From NCBI GenBank assembly GCA_019918135.1, contig WBZZ01000792.1, forward strand, positions 12,501-67,500: a stretch of 55,000 bases of DNA, in the 5' to 3' direction. The number at the start of each line of letters is the position of its first letter. Positions within the stretch are counted from its first letter, which is position 1. The notes under the pieces were generated by a model. The model was not told the DNA's origin. It worked only from the letters and a program-made list of their open reading frames with translations, and searched no databases. Both the position numbers and the translations under genes were made by a program. Positions 37,155 through 47,117 of this stretch are shown here, in pieces. The DNA comes from Paulinella micropora. Taxonomy: Eukaryota; Cercozoa; Imbricatea; Euglyphida; Paulinellidae.

Positions 37155-38147
37155 ATGGATAATAAGCACACAAATCAGCAACAACAACAACAACAAGAAA
37201 ATCCTGAGCAGAAAGAAAAACTGGAAGAAGCACTTGAAATACATAATCAATCTAAGCCAACTAAGATATGGAATACGATAACAGCACCAGAAGCGAAACC
37301 ACTGAGCAAAGTTTTTATTGACTTAATGGATATGTCAAAGGTGGCAACTAAGAAAGGAAATGCTAATTATAATTTCGGACTAGTAGCAATTGATGTCTAT
37401 GGCCGTCGTGGCTGGATTGAACCGATTAAAAACAAAACAACAGGCTATGTTTTGGAAGGTCTAAAAAAAATATTTACAAAAGAAGTTCCAGAAAGAATTA
37501 CATCAGATGACGGCGGTGAGTTTAAGGGTCAAGTGGCTGAATATTTTAGACAAAATAATATTGAGCACAGGCCGGTTCAAGTAGGCGATCACAGAACAAT
37601 GGGGATAATAGATAGGTTTATTAGAACAATTAGAAACGAATTAAATTTGATATGGGAAGTTAATGAAAATGTTCAATGGGTGCCTATTATTCATGAGGTT
37701 GTTGATGCTTATAATAAAACATATCACAACACAATTAAAGCAGTGCCTATTAATGTTTATGAAGGGACTGAAAAAAACACACAAGAAATATACAGAAATA
37801 CTTTAATTAATGAATTCCCTAAGGGGACAAGAGTGAGAAAGGAATTAGAACGAACTATTTTTTCAAAAGGTGATAAACAATTTAGTAGAGCCGTTTATAA
37901 AGTTAAAGGCCGTAACGGATTTAAAGTTATTCTATCTGAAGAGGACTGTTAGGCCTAGTGAATTATTAAAAACTAAAGTTAAAGAACAACCTGAAGAAAC
38001 AGAACCGGCTGAGCAGTTGGCTGATAAGTTAAACAAATCACGAAAGAGAAAAAAAATATTAATTTATTAAAATCATTAGAAATTAAACAGGAGAACATAA
38101 GAAGCAGTCAAAGAATAAAAAAGAAAAAAGAGATTATGGATTTGTAA
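37155..38147 (+). pseudogene. Polinton rve-family integrase, frame changes in the C-terminus
   Basis: It opens MDNKHTNQQQQQQQENPEQK after AATAATATACA. The retroviral-type core has FIDLMDMS (first Asp, ~37318), TSDDGGEFKG (second Asp, ~37505) and DHRTMGIIDRFIRTIRNEL, where the third acidic position is Asp in place of Glu. HNTIKAVPINVYEG follows. A frame change near 37940 separates the core from an SH3-like tail, RTVRPSELLKTKVKEQPEE, and another at the A8 run near 38055 leads to the end at 38147. It would insert the element into host DNA. An N-terminal HHCC finger is not obvious. Confidence 0.85.
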
Positions 38148-38636
38148 TTTAATTATCGGAAAACAGTATAAACTGAAGCCGAGTTGGTCAGAAATCTTAC
38201 CTATGTTGTCCCAGCATCGAAAAATTCTGAATGTGCAGTCTGTGTATCTAACAAGGGTAGTATGAGGTATGGTATCTCGCTTCATTTCCGAGACATAATT
38301 GGTTTGTTTCGCTTCAACCCTTCCTGCCTTGTATTCGTTGTAAAGGAGGGCTGTTCCTTCGTCGTGATTAATCACAGCATAAAATGTGTGCGGTTCGATG
38401 ATTGTTCCAATATTTCCTCTTGGTCTACCACGATTCGCTCCCTTTTTTGCGTCCTTTTTTGCTCCTACCAAATCTGCAGGTAAATCGGCCAGACCCAAAG
38501 CAATATCCTGAATTTGCATATCAATATATAAGTAAGCAGTTGGCAAAACAATCAGCATAACCTCAACTTCTGGGTCTCCATCTCCCTCCACTTGAGGCTC
38601 CTCAGCAGGTTCCTCGGTAGGTTCTTCCTCAGCCAT
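38076..38636 (-). CDS. Unrecognised viral protein with acidic N-terminus
   Basis: 186 residues as open; the first 27 are Glu/Pro-rich (MAEEEPTEEPAEEPQVEGDG). Then comes a plausible folded region (LIVLPTAYLYIDMQIQDIA, GRPRGNIGTIIEPHTFYAVI). The last ~25 residues are Phe/Leu-rich and overlap the integrase tail by 72 bases, so the genuine C-terminus probably ends earlier and the frame may be damaged. No function proposed. Confidence 0.4.
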   Translation of the reverse strand: MAEEEPTEEPAEEPQVEGDGDPEVEVMLIVLPTAYLYIDMQIQDIALGLADLPADLVGAKKDAKKGANRGRPRGNIGTIIEPHTFYAVINHDEGTALLYNEYKAGRVEAKQTNYVSEMKRDTIPHTTLVRYTDCTFRIFRCWDNIGKISDQLGFSLYCFPIIKLQIHNLFFLFYSLTASYVLLFNF

Positions 38637-38641
38637 TGCCT

Positions 38642-38690
38642 ACCCACACATCAAAAAAGCACAAAACACATATGTGGGTAGTGCCTGATA
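38642..38690. repeat. Imperfect hairpin upstream of the 38636 start
   Basis: CTACCCACACAT pairs with ATATGTGGGTAG across about 20 bases. AAAAAAGCACA also has a complementary TGTGCTTTTTT at 38720-38730. Confidence 0.5.
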
Positions 38691-38742
38691 GCAGTTCTAA
38701 TTATTTATATGTCTATCATGTGCTTTTTTACTAATGTTTTTG

Positions 38743-38761
38743 TTTTTGACTACCAAAAACA
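38743..38761. repeat. Hairpin with ACTAC loop
   Basis: GTTTTTG and CAAAAAC pair around ACTAC, resembling the two CTAC-loop hairpins at 24376-24402 and 27562-27582. Confidence 0.6.
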
Positions 38762-38965
38762 AATGAGTTATATTGTCTTATGTGAGTGTGTGTCGTGTTG
38801 TTTGAGGAGAGGTGAGCGGGTAGACAGACACCACACAACACAAACAAGACAATTATACATTATTATTATTTTCTAATCTTTTTTGATAAGTATTCCATTC
38901 TATTAATACATCGTCAAAAGATCTACCTCCTTGCTCAATACGGTCTCTAGCATGCATTTCTTCTT

Positions 38966-39310
38966 TCAATGATAATGGTTATTTTTTGCTAACAACCAAC
39001 TATCCAACAATTTCAATTCTTTTTTCTTTTCCTCCTCATTCCTCTTTCTCTTTCTTTTCAATTTATTAATCTCCTCCTTTCTTTTATTATTTTCTTCAAT
39101 GACATCAAGTCTTCTATTTATGGCTCTTTCCCGTTCTTCATTTTTATCTAACTTATTTTTGAAGTTAGCTATTTTATCCCTCAGTAATTCATTTTTGTTT
39201 TCGATAGTTATCTTGTCTCTATTAACACTCCATTCTGGTTTGTCAGAACAGAATTCATCCCAATCCTTTCCCTCCTCTCTTTCACTTTCTTCGTATTCAC
39301 TGTCGCTCAT
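38966..39310 (-). CDS. Charged coiled-coil protein
   Basis: 114 residues starting MSDSEYEESEREEGKDWDEF, intact. After the acidic start it is an almost continuous Lys/Glu/Asn coiled coil (KIANFKNKLDKNEERERAIN) with a Lys/Arg-rich patch KLKRKRKRNEEEKKK, ending LLDSWLLAKNNHYH. It is the outermost gene at the right side of the Polinton. Possibly a DNA-associated or scaffold protein; unrecognised. Confidence 0.5.
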   Translation of the reverse strand: MSDSEYEESEREEGKDWDEFCSDKPEWSVNRDKITIENKNELLRDKIANFKNKLDKNEERERAINRRLDVIEENNKRKEEINKLKRKRKRNEEEKKKELKLLDSWLLAKNNHYH

Positions 39311-39800
39311 TTGCGTTGAAGCAAAAGTAGTCCGACACTAGAACACAAAAAAAGCGATTTTCTGCGCGGTGCGTGAGCGGTTTCTTCTTCCTTTTATTTG
39401 TGATTTGATATTTTATTTTTCCTTTTTTAGGTGGATGAAAACTTCGATGTTGTCCAAAAAGTGTCTGCGATAATCTAGAATTTATCAGTTTTTTTGGTGT
39501 GTGGTGGGGTTGCCTTTTTAATTTTTTGGATGGCTTTAATTTTGGTGGATCGGTGTGATTAGTTGCTTGTGAGGTGGTTGGTGGCTTATGTGATGTTGTT
39601 TTATGGTTTCTTATTTTATTACAATGGTTGATGTAAATAATGATTTGTTTTTATTTTGATTCATTTTTCCGTTTTTCTTATTGTGGATAACTTTTAAGAC
39701 TAAGGTTTATTTGCTTATAATTGCTTTCTGTATTGTTTGTTTGCGAAATGAAGAGGAGAGCCGTTGGAATCATTTTGATTTCTCCGGAGGTATGTATTGA
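39311..39800. other. Right edge of the Polinton and copia junction, no gene seen
   Basis: T- and G-rich non-coding DNA. Copia-type sequence resumes by about 39800. I found no terminal inverted repeat matching the left edge and no convincing target duplication. Confidence 0.45.
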
Positions 39801-42362
39801 AAAAGTGTGCCAAAGTGGCACCCTATACTACTGGTGAACTGGGTAGCTTACCTTCACCCCTTTCAGTGCCTATGCCATGGTCATCGAGGGCAGGTTAGGG
39901 CATGACGAGAGCCGGACCCATATGGCCGCCTGGTTAGGTCTGAGTTTGGAGTACTCAGCGCACTTGATCTTGTGCGAAGGAAGGGTGTTTCCCTGGCGAA
40001 ACTTCAAGAACTTTGACGACAACCAGCCCGCCTGGCCGTTGTTACAACCACTCTGGGAGAAGAAGGGCCTGAGCTTAGAACCGTTCAAAGGAGACCCCTT
40101 GGTGGAAGACGCCGACCTGGAGCAGCTGTTTGTCTCAAAGCCCCGGGTGGGGGTGACCGAGTCCAGTGCTGGTAAGAAGGCCCCGGATCCGGGGGAGCTT
40201 GATAGCTCCGATTTCGACGGCGAGGTGGAGGAAACGACCTCTGAACAAGAAGCCGCGAAAGCCGAGGAAGAGACCCCCGATCCAGACCCAGAAACAATAG
40301 GGGAGCTGAAGGGAAGGTGGGTTGAGACCCCAGCCACTCAGTGGGGCTGGGCTTGGGCCAAGAAGCCCTATGGGGTGGGTTTCCGGGATAAGGTCCGACG
40401 AGGCCAGGTGCAAGACGTGAGCGAACCCATATGGGTTAAGAAGCAGAAGAAGAACGGACCGGCCCACTGGGTAAAGTTTGAGCACGACGACGCTCCAGAC
40501 CGTATGTTGGACTCGGAGATCGTCAAGTACCTTGCCGACGGTCCGGAGGCCGCCCATGCCGCCAGGTTCACTAGACCGGTGAGTGAGAAGCAAGCCGACG
40601 AGCTAGGTTACTGGGACGACGCCAGAGCCGAGGAGATGGCTACGCTCTGGGAGAAAGGTTGCTTCCGGAGAGTCCGAGCCGACTTAGTCGACAAGAAAGA
40701 CATTTGTGAAGGCCGGTTCGTAGATGCTACCAAGGAGGCAGGGGGGAGAGATCCTGAAGTTCAAAAGCAGGTGGACGGCCAAGGGGTTTTCCATGATCCA
40801 AGGATGGCACTTTGGGAAACGTGACTTCCCAAGCCCGTGTGCTCTTACCATCTTGATGTTTTTCGCTCTAACGGTGTTCTTTGGCTTAGCTCTGTCAAAG
40901 TGGGACGTTGGCACCGCGTACACGAAGCGTCTGCAGCTTAGCAGGGTTATCACCCCACTTACATCGTACAATCTTTTGATTTAGAAGAGCCGGGGTATGT
41001 GTGGGAAATGCTTAAAGCCCTCTATGGTAGACCGGATGCGGGCCGCAAATGGTGGCGGTAAAAGCTAGTCCCTTTCTTAGAAGGTTTAGGCTTTAAGGCT
41101 CATGTTGCTTTTCCTTGCTTCTTTTGGCGTTGGCTACCCGATAAGGACAAACCGGACTTTGTGTTCGTGCACGTCGACGACATGATGGGAGCGTTCAGTG
41201 GTAAGGATGTCGAAGCGGAGTTCTTAGCTGCCGGTAAGAAGGCCTTTAGGGTCTTTAAGCAAGAGGCTCCGACCGGGGTGGTAGGCTTGAACATCGAGGA
41301 TAAGGAAGACTGTCGACTAGGTCGTACGATCAAGGTCTCGCAGGAAGATTTTATCCGAGAGGCCGTTGAGAAGCTACAATGCTCAGGTCTAGCTACTGCC
41401 GATTCGCCGTGGTTGATGCAGGGGGTGCGAGCCGGTAAGCAATCCGTGTTCGAGCAGTTCTCGCCGCAGCACATCGTAGGTGTCCTCTTGTGGACACGCA
41501 TTACTCGGCACGAGGTTTTGGGCCCAATAGGGGAGGCAGCAACCCATGCCTCAAAGCTTTGTTCAATTACCAGCAGGCCGAACAGATCGTGAGGTACCTC
41601 AATGGCACCCGATCTAAAGGCATTCGTTTTACCAAGGAAGATGGCACCCGCTTGATGTCGTGGGCCGACTCAAGTTGGAAGGGTACGCCTGAAGATCGCC
41701 GCGCTCGCTTAGCGGGCTTCCATTTCTTTCTGGGAGGCTTCGTGCTCCCCTTTTGCATGAAGCGCAATGTGTCGGTGGCCCCACCAAAGGACGCAGCACT
41801 GGGAGCGCGAGTGGAGGAGAAGGCGAGGGATACGGTCGACGAGCTGGTAGCGTCAGCGCAGGGGAGTGGAGAGCGCCAAGAGGCGGCGACTGGCGAGTGT
41901 CTGGTGCCTGCGGCACCGGAAGCCTCATCCTGCGAGGCCGAAGTGTACGCCATGGTGGAGGCGTACCACGGGCAGGATAAAATCATTAATTTTGTACAGG
42001 GCATCGCAGACGGACGGGTCGCCGACGCACTGGGGCCGTACGGGTGGGGGCAGCCCCCCATCCTGTACGGCGACAACCAAGGAGCGCTGGACCTTGCTGA
42101 TACTAATGTTTTTGCTAGGACGCTGGGACATGTGGACCTGCGGTGTGCCATCGTAAACCAGAAGGTGGAGGCTGGACTCGTCGTCAACGAGAAGGTAGGC
42201 TCAACCGACAATGTGGCCGACATCAACACTAAGGCTATGCGGAGCCTTACAACCGTCGAGTTCGGCACGTGGCCAAGGATTAAAGACTCTGGAACCGCTC
42301 CCCGAGTCTTAGAGGGACAACTCCCGACAGCAGGACTTCCTACAACGGTGACTTTCGGATAG
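39801..42362 (+). pseudogene. Copia pol remnant: reverse transcriptase and RNase H
   Basis: The segment from the integrase-RT linker onward survives. The linker is Glu/Pro-rich (39877-40560). RT motifs appear in order across frames: KSRWTAKGFSMIQG (~40750), KWDVGTAY (first Asp, ~40900), LKALYGRPDAGRKWW (~41010) and FVHVDDMMGAF (catalytic DD, ~41165). The RNase H is in one long frame (41490-42362): WADSSWKGTPEDRR, SCEAEVYAMVEAYHG, ILYGDNQGALDLA and DNVADINTKAM. Frames change near 40735, 40975 and 41560, with an in-frame TAA at 41059-41061. No integrase or protease motif precedes it; these were lost at the Polinton junction or were never in this copy. Confidence 0.85.
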
Positions 42363-42641
42363 GACTCTTGATAGGTCCAGATAGCAAGGGAATAGATATT
42401 AGAAATTAGGTGACTAGATGGCCGAACTCCACATGTTGTGGAGACGTAGGCTGGCACCTCTGCTTTATTATAGTCATATTTTATGCACTGTTGTGCATAT
42501 CGCGCGTTAGTTGATATAGTGTAGCTATATTGCCGAACTCCACAGGAGGTAGGATAGCTCACTTTGCGCTTTGATTATTTGCTTAATCTAGTTGTTAGTT
42601 TCACTTCGTGGTTGGACATTGAGTCGTAAGGAAGTCTAATT
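42363..42641 (+). other. Copia 3' untranslated region
   Basis: Non-coding; GCCGAACTCCACA occurs twice (about 42421 and 42532) as a short direct repeat. Confidence 0.55.
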
Positions 42642-42650
42642 AAGGGGGAG
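42642..42650 (+). promoter_or_regulatory. Copia polypurine tract
   Basis: AAGGGGGAG ends one base before the 3' LTR and would prime plus-strand synthesis. Confidence 0.75.
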
Positions 42651-43048
42651 CATTGGATAATTAATTAGACACTTCCTCCTCAGTTATGTTCGTATTGCTA
42701 TTTTACGTTAGCACTAATCGTTACGGTTAGTAGTATTATTAGTTATTAATTCAGTCACATGATTAGAGTAACTTTTCTGGTACTGGTGGCACCAGCTTTT
42801 TACCATTACCCTTATTACCCATATCAGGCAGTTTCGTGTTTTACCATTACCCTTATTACCCATATCAGGCAGTTTCGTGTGTCATTTTCCAGAGGTACAT
42901 CTTTTCTGTGACGTAGTCAGTTAGACTGGCGGGAGTTGTTTCATTATTCGGTTAAATTCTTCTGCGTGCAAAGTCGTTGACCGGTAGGAGGGGGACGCCC
43001 CGAGTGACGGTTGCAGTTTGAAGAAGTCGCGAGGGTTTTCTTCCATTG
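42651..43048 (+). repeat. Copia 3' LTR
   Basis: Matches 676-1027 with about one difference in ten bases by eye. It starts CATTGGATAATTAATTAG and ends TTCTTCCATTG. It has a private tandem duplication of 42 bp (42797-42838 and 42839-42880). It is followed by ACTTT. Confidence 0.85.
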
Positions 43049-43053
43049 ACTTT
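43049..43053. repeat. Candidate 5-bp target-site duplication of the copia element (right)
   Basis: ACTTT, identical to 671-675. Confidence 0.6.
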
Positions 43054-43171
43054 ACGCAAACAGTTTTTAAGTAGTATACAATTGGGTGAGAAGCGATCGC
43101 TGATCCGAGCTGAAGCAGGCAACACAATATTATACTATTAATATTTGTTTAAAAACTTCAAAAAAAATAAT

Positions 43172-43172
43172 T

Positions 43173-43231
<59 letters not shown>
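43172..43231. repeat. (TAA)n microsatellite
   Basis: About 20 units in AT-rich intergenic DNA; no SINE is attached here. Confidence 0.9.
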
Positions 43232-43234
<3 letters not shown>

Positions 43235-43465
43235 TAATATTACATATATATAATCATAGTATTATATGTATATAAAGTTGCGGCCGTCTGACCGTGGCAT
43301 CTGACATACTGGGGAATGGTCAGTCATATAATCAATAACTAAGTTGAAATCGACTCAAGATATTAATAATAATTGTCGCCGTAAAGTTATAATTAATATT
43401 AGAATCTGATTGATTAAATGTGACTGTCAGTTCCGACTCAATCAGCTGACCACGTCGTCCGTGAC

Positions 43466-43466
43466 A

Positions 43467-43552
<86 letters not shown>

Positions 43553-43899
43553 ATCCCTCCCCCCCCCCCTCTCACACACACACGTGCACAAACACATAGA
43601 AAAATAGACACATACACACACACAAACACACACACAGACACACACACAGACACACACACAGACACACAGACACACACACACAGACACACACACACAAAGA
43701 CAGACACACACACACACACACACACAGACAGACACACATTCACACACACACAGACACACACACACACACACAGACAGACACACACACACACACAGACACA
43801 CACACACACACATACAGACACACACACACACACACACAGACACATACACACATACACACTCATACACTCAGACACACCCACAGAGAGAGAGAGAGAGAG

Positions 43900-43966
<67 letters not shown>

Positions 43967-44018
43967 GAGAGAGATTGTTGTCACCTGGGGTTGGGGGGGG
44001 GGGGGGGGGTGGGGTGGG

Positions 44019-44053
<35 letters not shown>

Positions 44054-44062
44054 TGGACAAAC

Positions 44063-44131
<69 letters not shown>
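43466..44131. repeat. Compound microsatellite: (CT)n, (CA)n, (GATA)n, (GA)n
   Basis: (CT)n at 43468-43550, CA with CAGA interruptions at 43572-43860, GA then GATA at 43883-43975, a G17 run near 43992-44010 and (GA)n at 44020-44131. A unit with GAACGATGGACAAACGGATAG is present twice (44048 and 44131). Frames through it are repeats and are not called as genes. Confidence 0.9.
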
Positions 44132-44135
<4 letters not shown>

Positions 44136-44149
44136 TGGACAAACGGATA

Positions 44150-44970
44150 GATGGCAAGATTAATGAACAGATAGATAAGCGAGTAAATAGATTCATACAC
44201 ATACAAACAGACAGACAGATAAATAGACAAACAGATAGTTACTTAGCGAGGCGCCAGCTAGATGAATAGGTAAGACACATAAAGGCCTTGATTCATACCA
44301 AAAGGGTGGGAGGATGACGGTGAACAAAAACATTCATTAGACCATGGTCGATACATGGGTTTGAGATAACAGGTAAATGAAGCAAAACAAACATGCATAC
44401 AAAAGTGTACGATTGACTAGGCGAGCAAAACGAATTTTTCTCATACATAACAATTTTGTACGATGCGTGAAAACTGGTCAGCAAACGCAGTAGAAGGGGG
44501 TGAGGTGCTCCAAAGTCGACTAAAAGCCCATCAGGGAACTCAAAAAACGTTATAGACCGTAAAAATCAAGGGTTACAAGTGTATTTGCAAAGTCACTGGT
44601 GCTGACCAACCAGTGGCCAAGCAAAAGCTAACAAAAAATCAAACTAGTTATTCTTTTTCCACAATATGACATCACAAACCATTCTAACTGTCACACCATT
44701 TGCAGCTGATGTGGGCGCAGGTGTAAGGACCGATTAGCAGAGCAAAACAAGCCAAGAAAAAAATGGCCACTGAAACAAAAACTAAGAAATGCACTGTCGC
44801 GAAAGAGAGCAACAAACAGTCCTACATGATCTCACAGACTATTTCATGTCGAAAATTAGTTTTGCCATAGCGTTGACAACTAATCCGAGATATCAAAAGC
44901 AACAACAAACAGCTCGATACTCGAACTTACAGATGATGAAAAGCACGAAAAACATGCAAGTTTGGACATA
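44150..44970. other. Intergenic DNA, no gene seen
   Basis: I find no supported reading frame, RNA gene or known repeat in this stretch. Confidence 0.4.
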
Positions 44971-44974
44971 TCAG

Positions 44975-45265
44975 CTATTTGGGGGACAGGTGTGGTGAAA
45001 CGGCGTACGTGTGCGCGCAGGGCGAAGAGTTGTCGCAGCCCGACAGCCGCGAGCCATCCCCCCAGTCCACGTTGTACGGGAACGAGCCGGCCGCCAGTCG
45101 CCGCCGCCCCGCCACGTTCGTTTCCGGCAGGAAGGGCAGCACGAAAGTCGAGCCCGCCTGCGCCAGCGTCACGCCCAGCTCCGCCGGGGGTTCATCCCCG
45201 GCATAATACGCACACAGGCCCCGGGCCAGCGCCGGCCACACCAGCGCAAGGACTGCCATCATCAT
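44975..45265 (-). CDS. First exon of a BspA/DUF285-like secreted protein
   Basis: The start MMMAVLALVWPALARGLCAY reads as a signal peptide, with likely cleavage after the Ala/Gly region near residue 18. Then comes GSTFVLPFLPETN, about 16 residues, and FPYNVDWGDGSR...HTYA, the PKD-like entry motif (F-x-LPL...VDWGDG...HTY) that precedes BspA-type leucine-rich repeats of the DUF285 family. The GC-rich codon use contrasts with the surrounding AT-rich DNA, as for a real exon. The frame stays open to 44975, but a splice donor (GCC|GTTTCA near 45003) right after HTYA would be a more natural exon end. No downstream exons were recognised within the window to the left, where copia and simple repeats intervene. 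Probably a surface or secreted host protein, perhaps only a fragment. Confidence 0.6.
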   Translation of the reverse strand: MMMAVLALVWPALARGLCAYYAGDEPPAELGVTLAQAGSTFVLPFLPETNVAGRRRLAAGSFPYNVDWGDGSRLSGCDNSSPCAHTYAVSPHLSPK

Positions 45266-45895
45266 CTCGGCCCTGCTTTTTTTTTCTTTCTTTTTTTTTG
45301 CTTTCTTTTTACCAAAAAAAGACTGTGTGTAGCCGCTGCGGAATGAAACAGTGAAATACAGAAGTTACAGAGGCAACCATTGGAGCAAGAGACAGAGCAG
45401 GTCAGTATCGTATGTTTCACCGCTGTTAGCATTGATAAGAACACCTCCTGCAAAATCGCCACTCGTTCTAGGATCACTGAAATATGTGGATAGCATACTG
45501 GCCAGAGTGAGGAGCATGGAAAATAAGCAAGACGTTTCAGAAAAACGGGAAAAACCGCATAGACAATGAAAACAATATTAACTTTCATATCCTACTTGCT
45601 ACGGACATATAACACACCTCCTACTTGCGTACCATGTCGAAACACTCAGACCTAGATGGTCTGTGACCTCAGATCCTTACCACCCCAGACCCCAAATTCT
45701 CCCAAAAACTTTTGAGTCTGGTAGGAAATTTTGGGAGTTTTATGTTGGTTGGTGGCGGGTTGGTCGGTGGCGGGAAAGAGGGATCTGAGCGGAGATAGAG
45801 GCGTCTGTGGGTGTGAAAAAGCTTACCCGTCCTATTTTGATTCATACAGATCGAATCTAGAAAAAGAAAACACGATTAAACCTTGCTTACTGTAA

Positions 45896-45935
<40 letters not shown>

Positions 45936-45984
45936 TTAAAAAAAAATTTAAAAAAAATTAAAAAAAAGATTTCCTTATGAGCTT

Positions 45985-46000
<16 letters not shown>
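45266..46000. other. Intergenic DNA with an A-rich block
   Basis: A nearly pure A tract broken by a few T and G lies at 45893-45968. Nothing coding supported. Confidence 0.45.
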
Positions 46001-46023
<23 letters not shown>

Positions 46024-46024
<1 letters not shown>

Positions 46025-46290
46025 GGACACCGTGATAGCCCAGTGGTCAAGTTCTACCATCTGAGCCCTGTCGCCAGTTCGATTCCCGTCGGTGCCACCA
46101 GTATTTTCATTGAACATACCGATCCGTCTGGACCAGTATTTTCATTGAACATACCGGCCCGTCTGGAAGTGTTGGAACTGCCCTTGCGGGGGTGTCATTA
46201 GAGCTTATCGTCAATTCTTCGTACTCCCCTCACGGGTGAGACGATGGAGGCGCATGTGCAGAAATGCATCAGCCATTGACAGAGAAGCAC

Positions 46291-46291
<1 letters not shown>
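46024..46291 (+). repeat. SINE family A copy
   Basis: Complete, with A and B boxes and the duplicated body segment; TTA runs stand on both sides. Confidence 0.9.
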
Positions 46292-46321
<30 letters not shown>

Positions 46322-46324
<3 letters not shown>

Positions 46325-46728
46325 CCCAATGGCCTCAAGGCGTTAAACTGTGACGCCAACTCATAACCCTTTGGTGGTAGATGCTGGGGAGGAGGGTCGT
46401 TGCGCGCGTAAAAGATCTTAAACTCCGCATATGCTGGTTGATAGCCCAGGACCCAGCAGACACCAGATTGTTATGGGTGGGGTTTCGAGGCAGCTCTAGC
46501 AACCGCGCGTGGTGTATGCACTTGCACATTCGGTGACGTCTTGCAAGAGGTTGCTGGGACTGCGGAATAACCTCGGCTTAGTGCAGTCTTGCCCTCAGGA
46601 GCTCCATCGGTGGCCCCGATCATCAGGCGAGAGACTGACACGGGGGGGTGGAGGACCTCGAACAAGGGTATTGGAGGCTTATGTCCGTTGAGGATATGCC
46701 ATTAGCTGCATCAGTACGCCTCAGATAT

Positions 46729-46733
<5 letters not shown>
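46322..46733 (+). repeat. Family C repeat copy
   Basis: Starts CAGCCCAATGGCCTCAAGGC and contains GCTGGGGAGGAGGGTCGTTG and CTCCATCGGTGGCCCC; ends with a TATTATT run. It corresponds to 53655-54064 and 54154-54559 with scattered differences. About 410 bp, no coding capacity; the tail has the GGAGGCTTATGTCCG version of the shared 3' block. Confidence 0.8.
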
Positions 46734-46789
<56 letters not shown>

Positions 46790-47117
46790 TGGAGGGGTGC
46801 ACAAGATGGCACTCCATGGGAAGAGGAGGTGGTTGGGCCTCTCCCCACGAAGGTGACCGCTTGGGGAGGGCGGTCACCGGGATATGCGCAACTCTCAACT
46901 GGGCATTTACTCGGTAGGGGTTCGGCCAGGCAGGTTGTGGGGTTGTCTGTTGGATTGTTGGTTGGCTCGTTTTTCTTGGCTGTTGGTTTGGGTCTGGTTT
47001 CCTGGTTAGCCCATTTTCGCCGAATTTCCTGCCGAGTAAATGCCTGGGGGCTTCCAGTTCCGGTTTGGTGATCTTGTTGAGGTGAGCATTCGGAGGAAAC
47101 AGTACCGAGATGGGTTG

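Larger units (their letters stand above)
19170..39790 (+). mobile_element. Polinton / Maverick (Polinton-like virus) integrated in the copia element
   Basis: About 20.6 kb of AT-rich DNA, unlike the flanking copia, carries the full Polinton gene kit: PolB, rve integrase, A32/FtsK-type ATPase, adenain-like protease, double-jelly-roll major capsid protein and penton-type minor capsid protein. Added to this are a GIY-YIG nuclease, a lectin-like protein and an S74-tailed fibre. Morphogenesis genes are all on the minus strand from 24.6 to 36.6 kb, while polymerase and integrase are on the plus strand. I could not find terminal inverted repeats or a target duplication, so both edges are approximate (within ~100 bp) and set by where the copia sequence stops. 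Capsid genes are open but several enzymes are broken. Confidence 0.85.

Noticed and set aside
19166..39754. Weak inverted match (TTCATTT...GCAA...AAGCAAATAAA) between the Polinton edges as terminal repeats
   Set aside because: It needs large gaps and the flanks give no target duplication; similarity of this level is expected by chance in AT-rich DNA.
43438..44230. Cys/Val-rich and Ser/Leu-rich frames in the CA, GA and GATA repeats
   Set aside because: Pure translation of simple repeats in several frames.
45262..45588. Minus-strand frame upstream of the BspA-like exon
   Set aside because: Low-quality sequence with no domain pattern, and part of it is the poly-T/poly-A region; no start or splice evidence.
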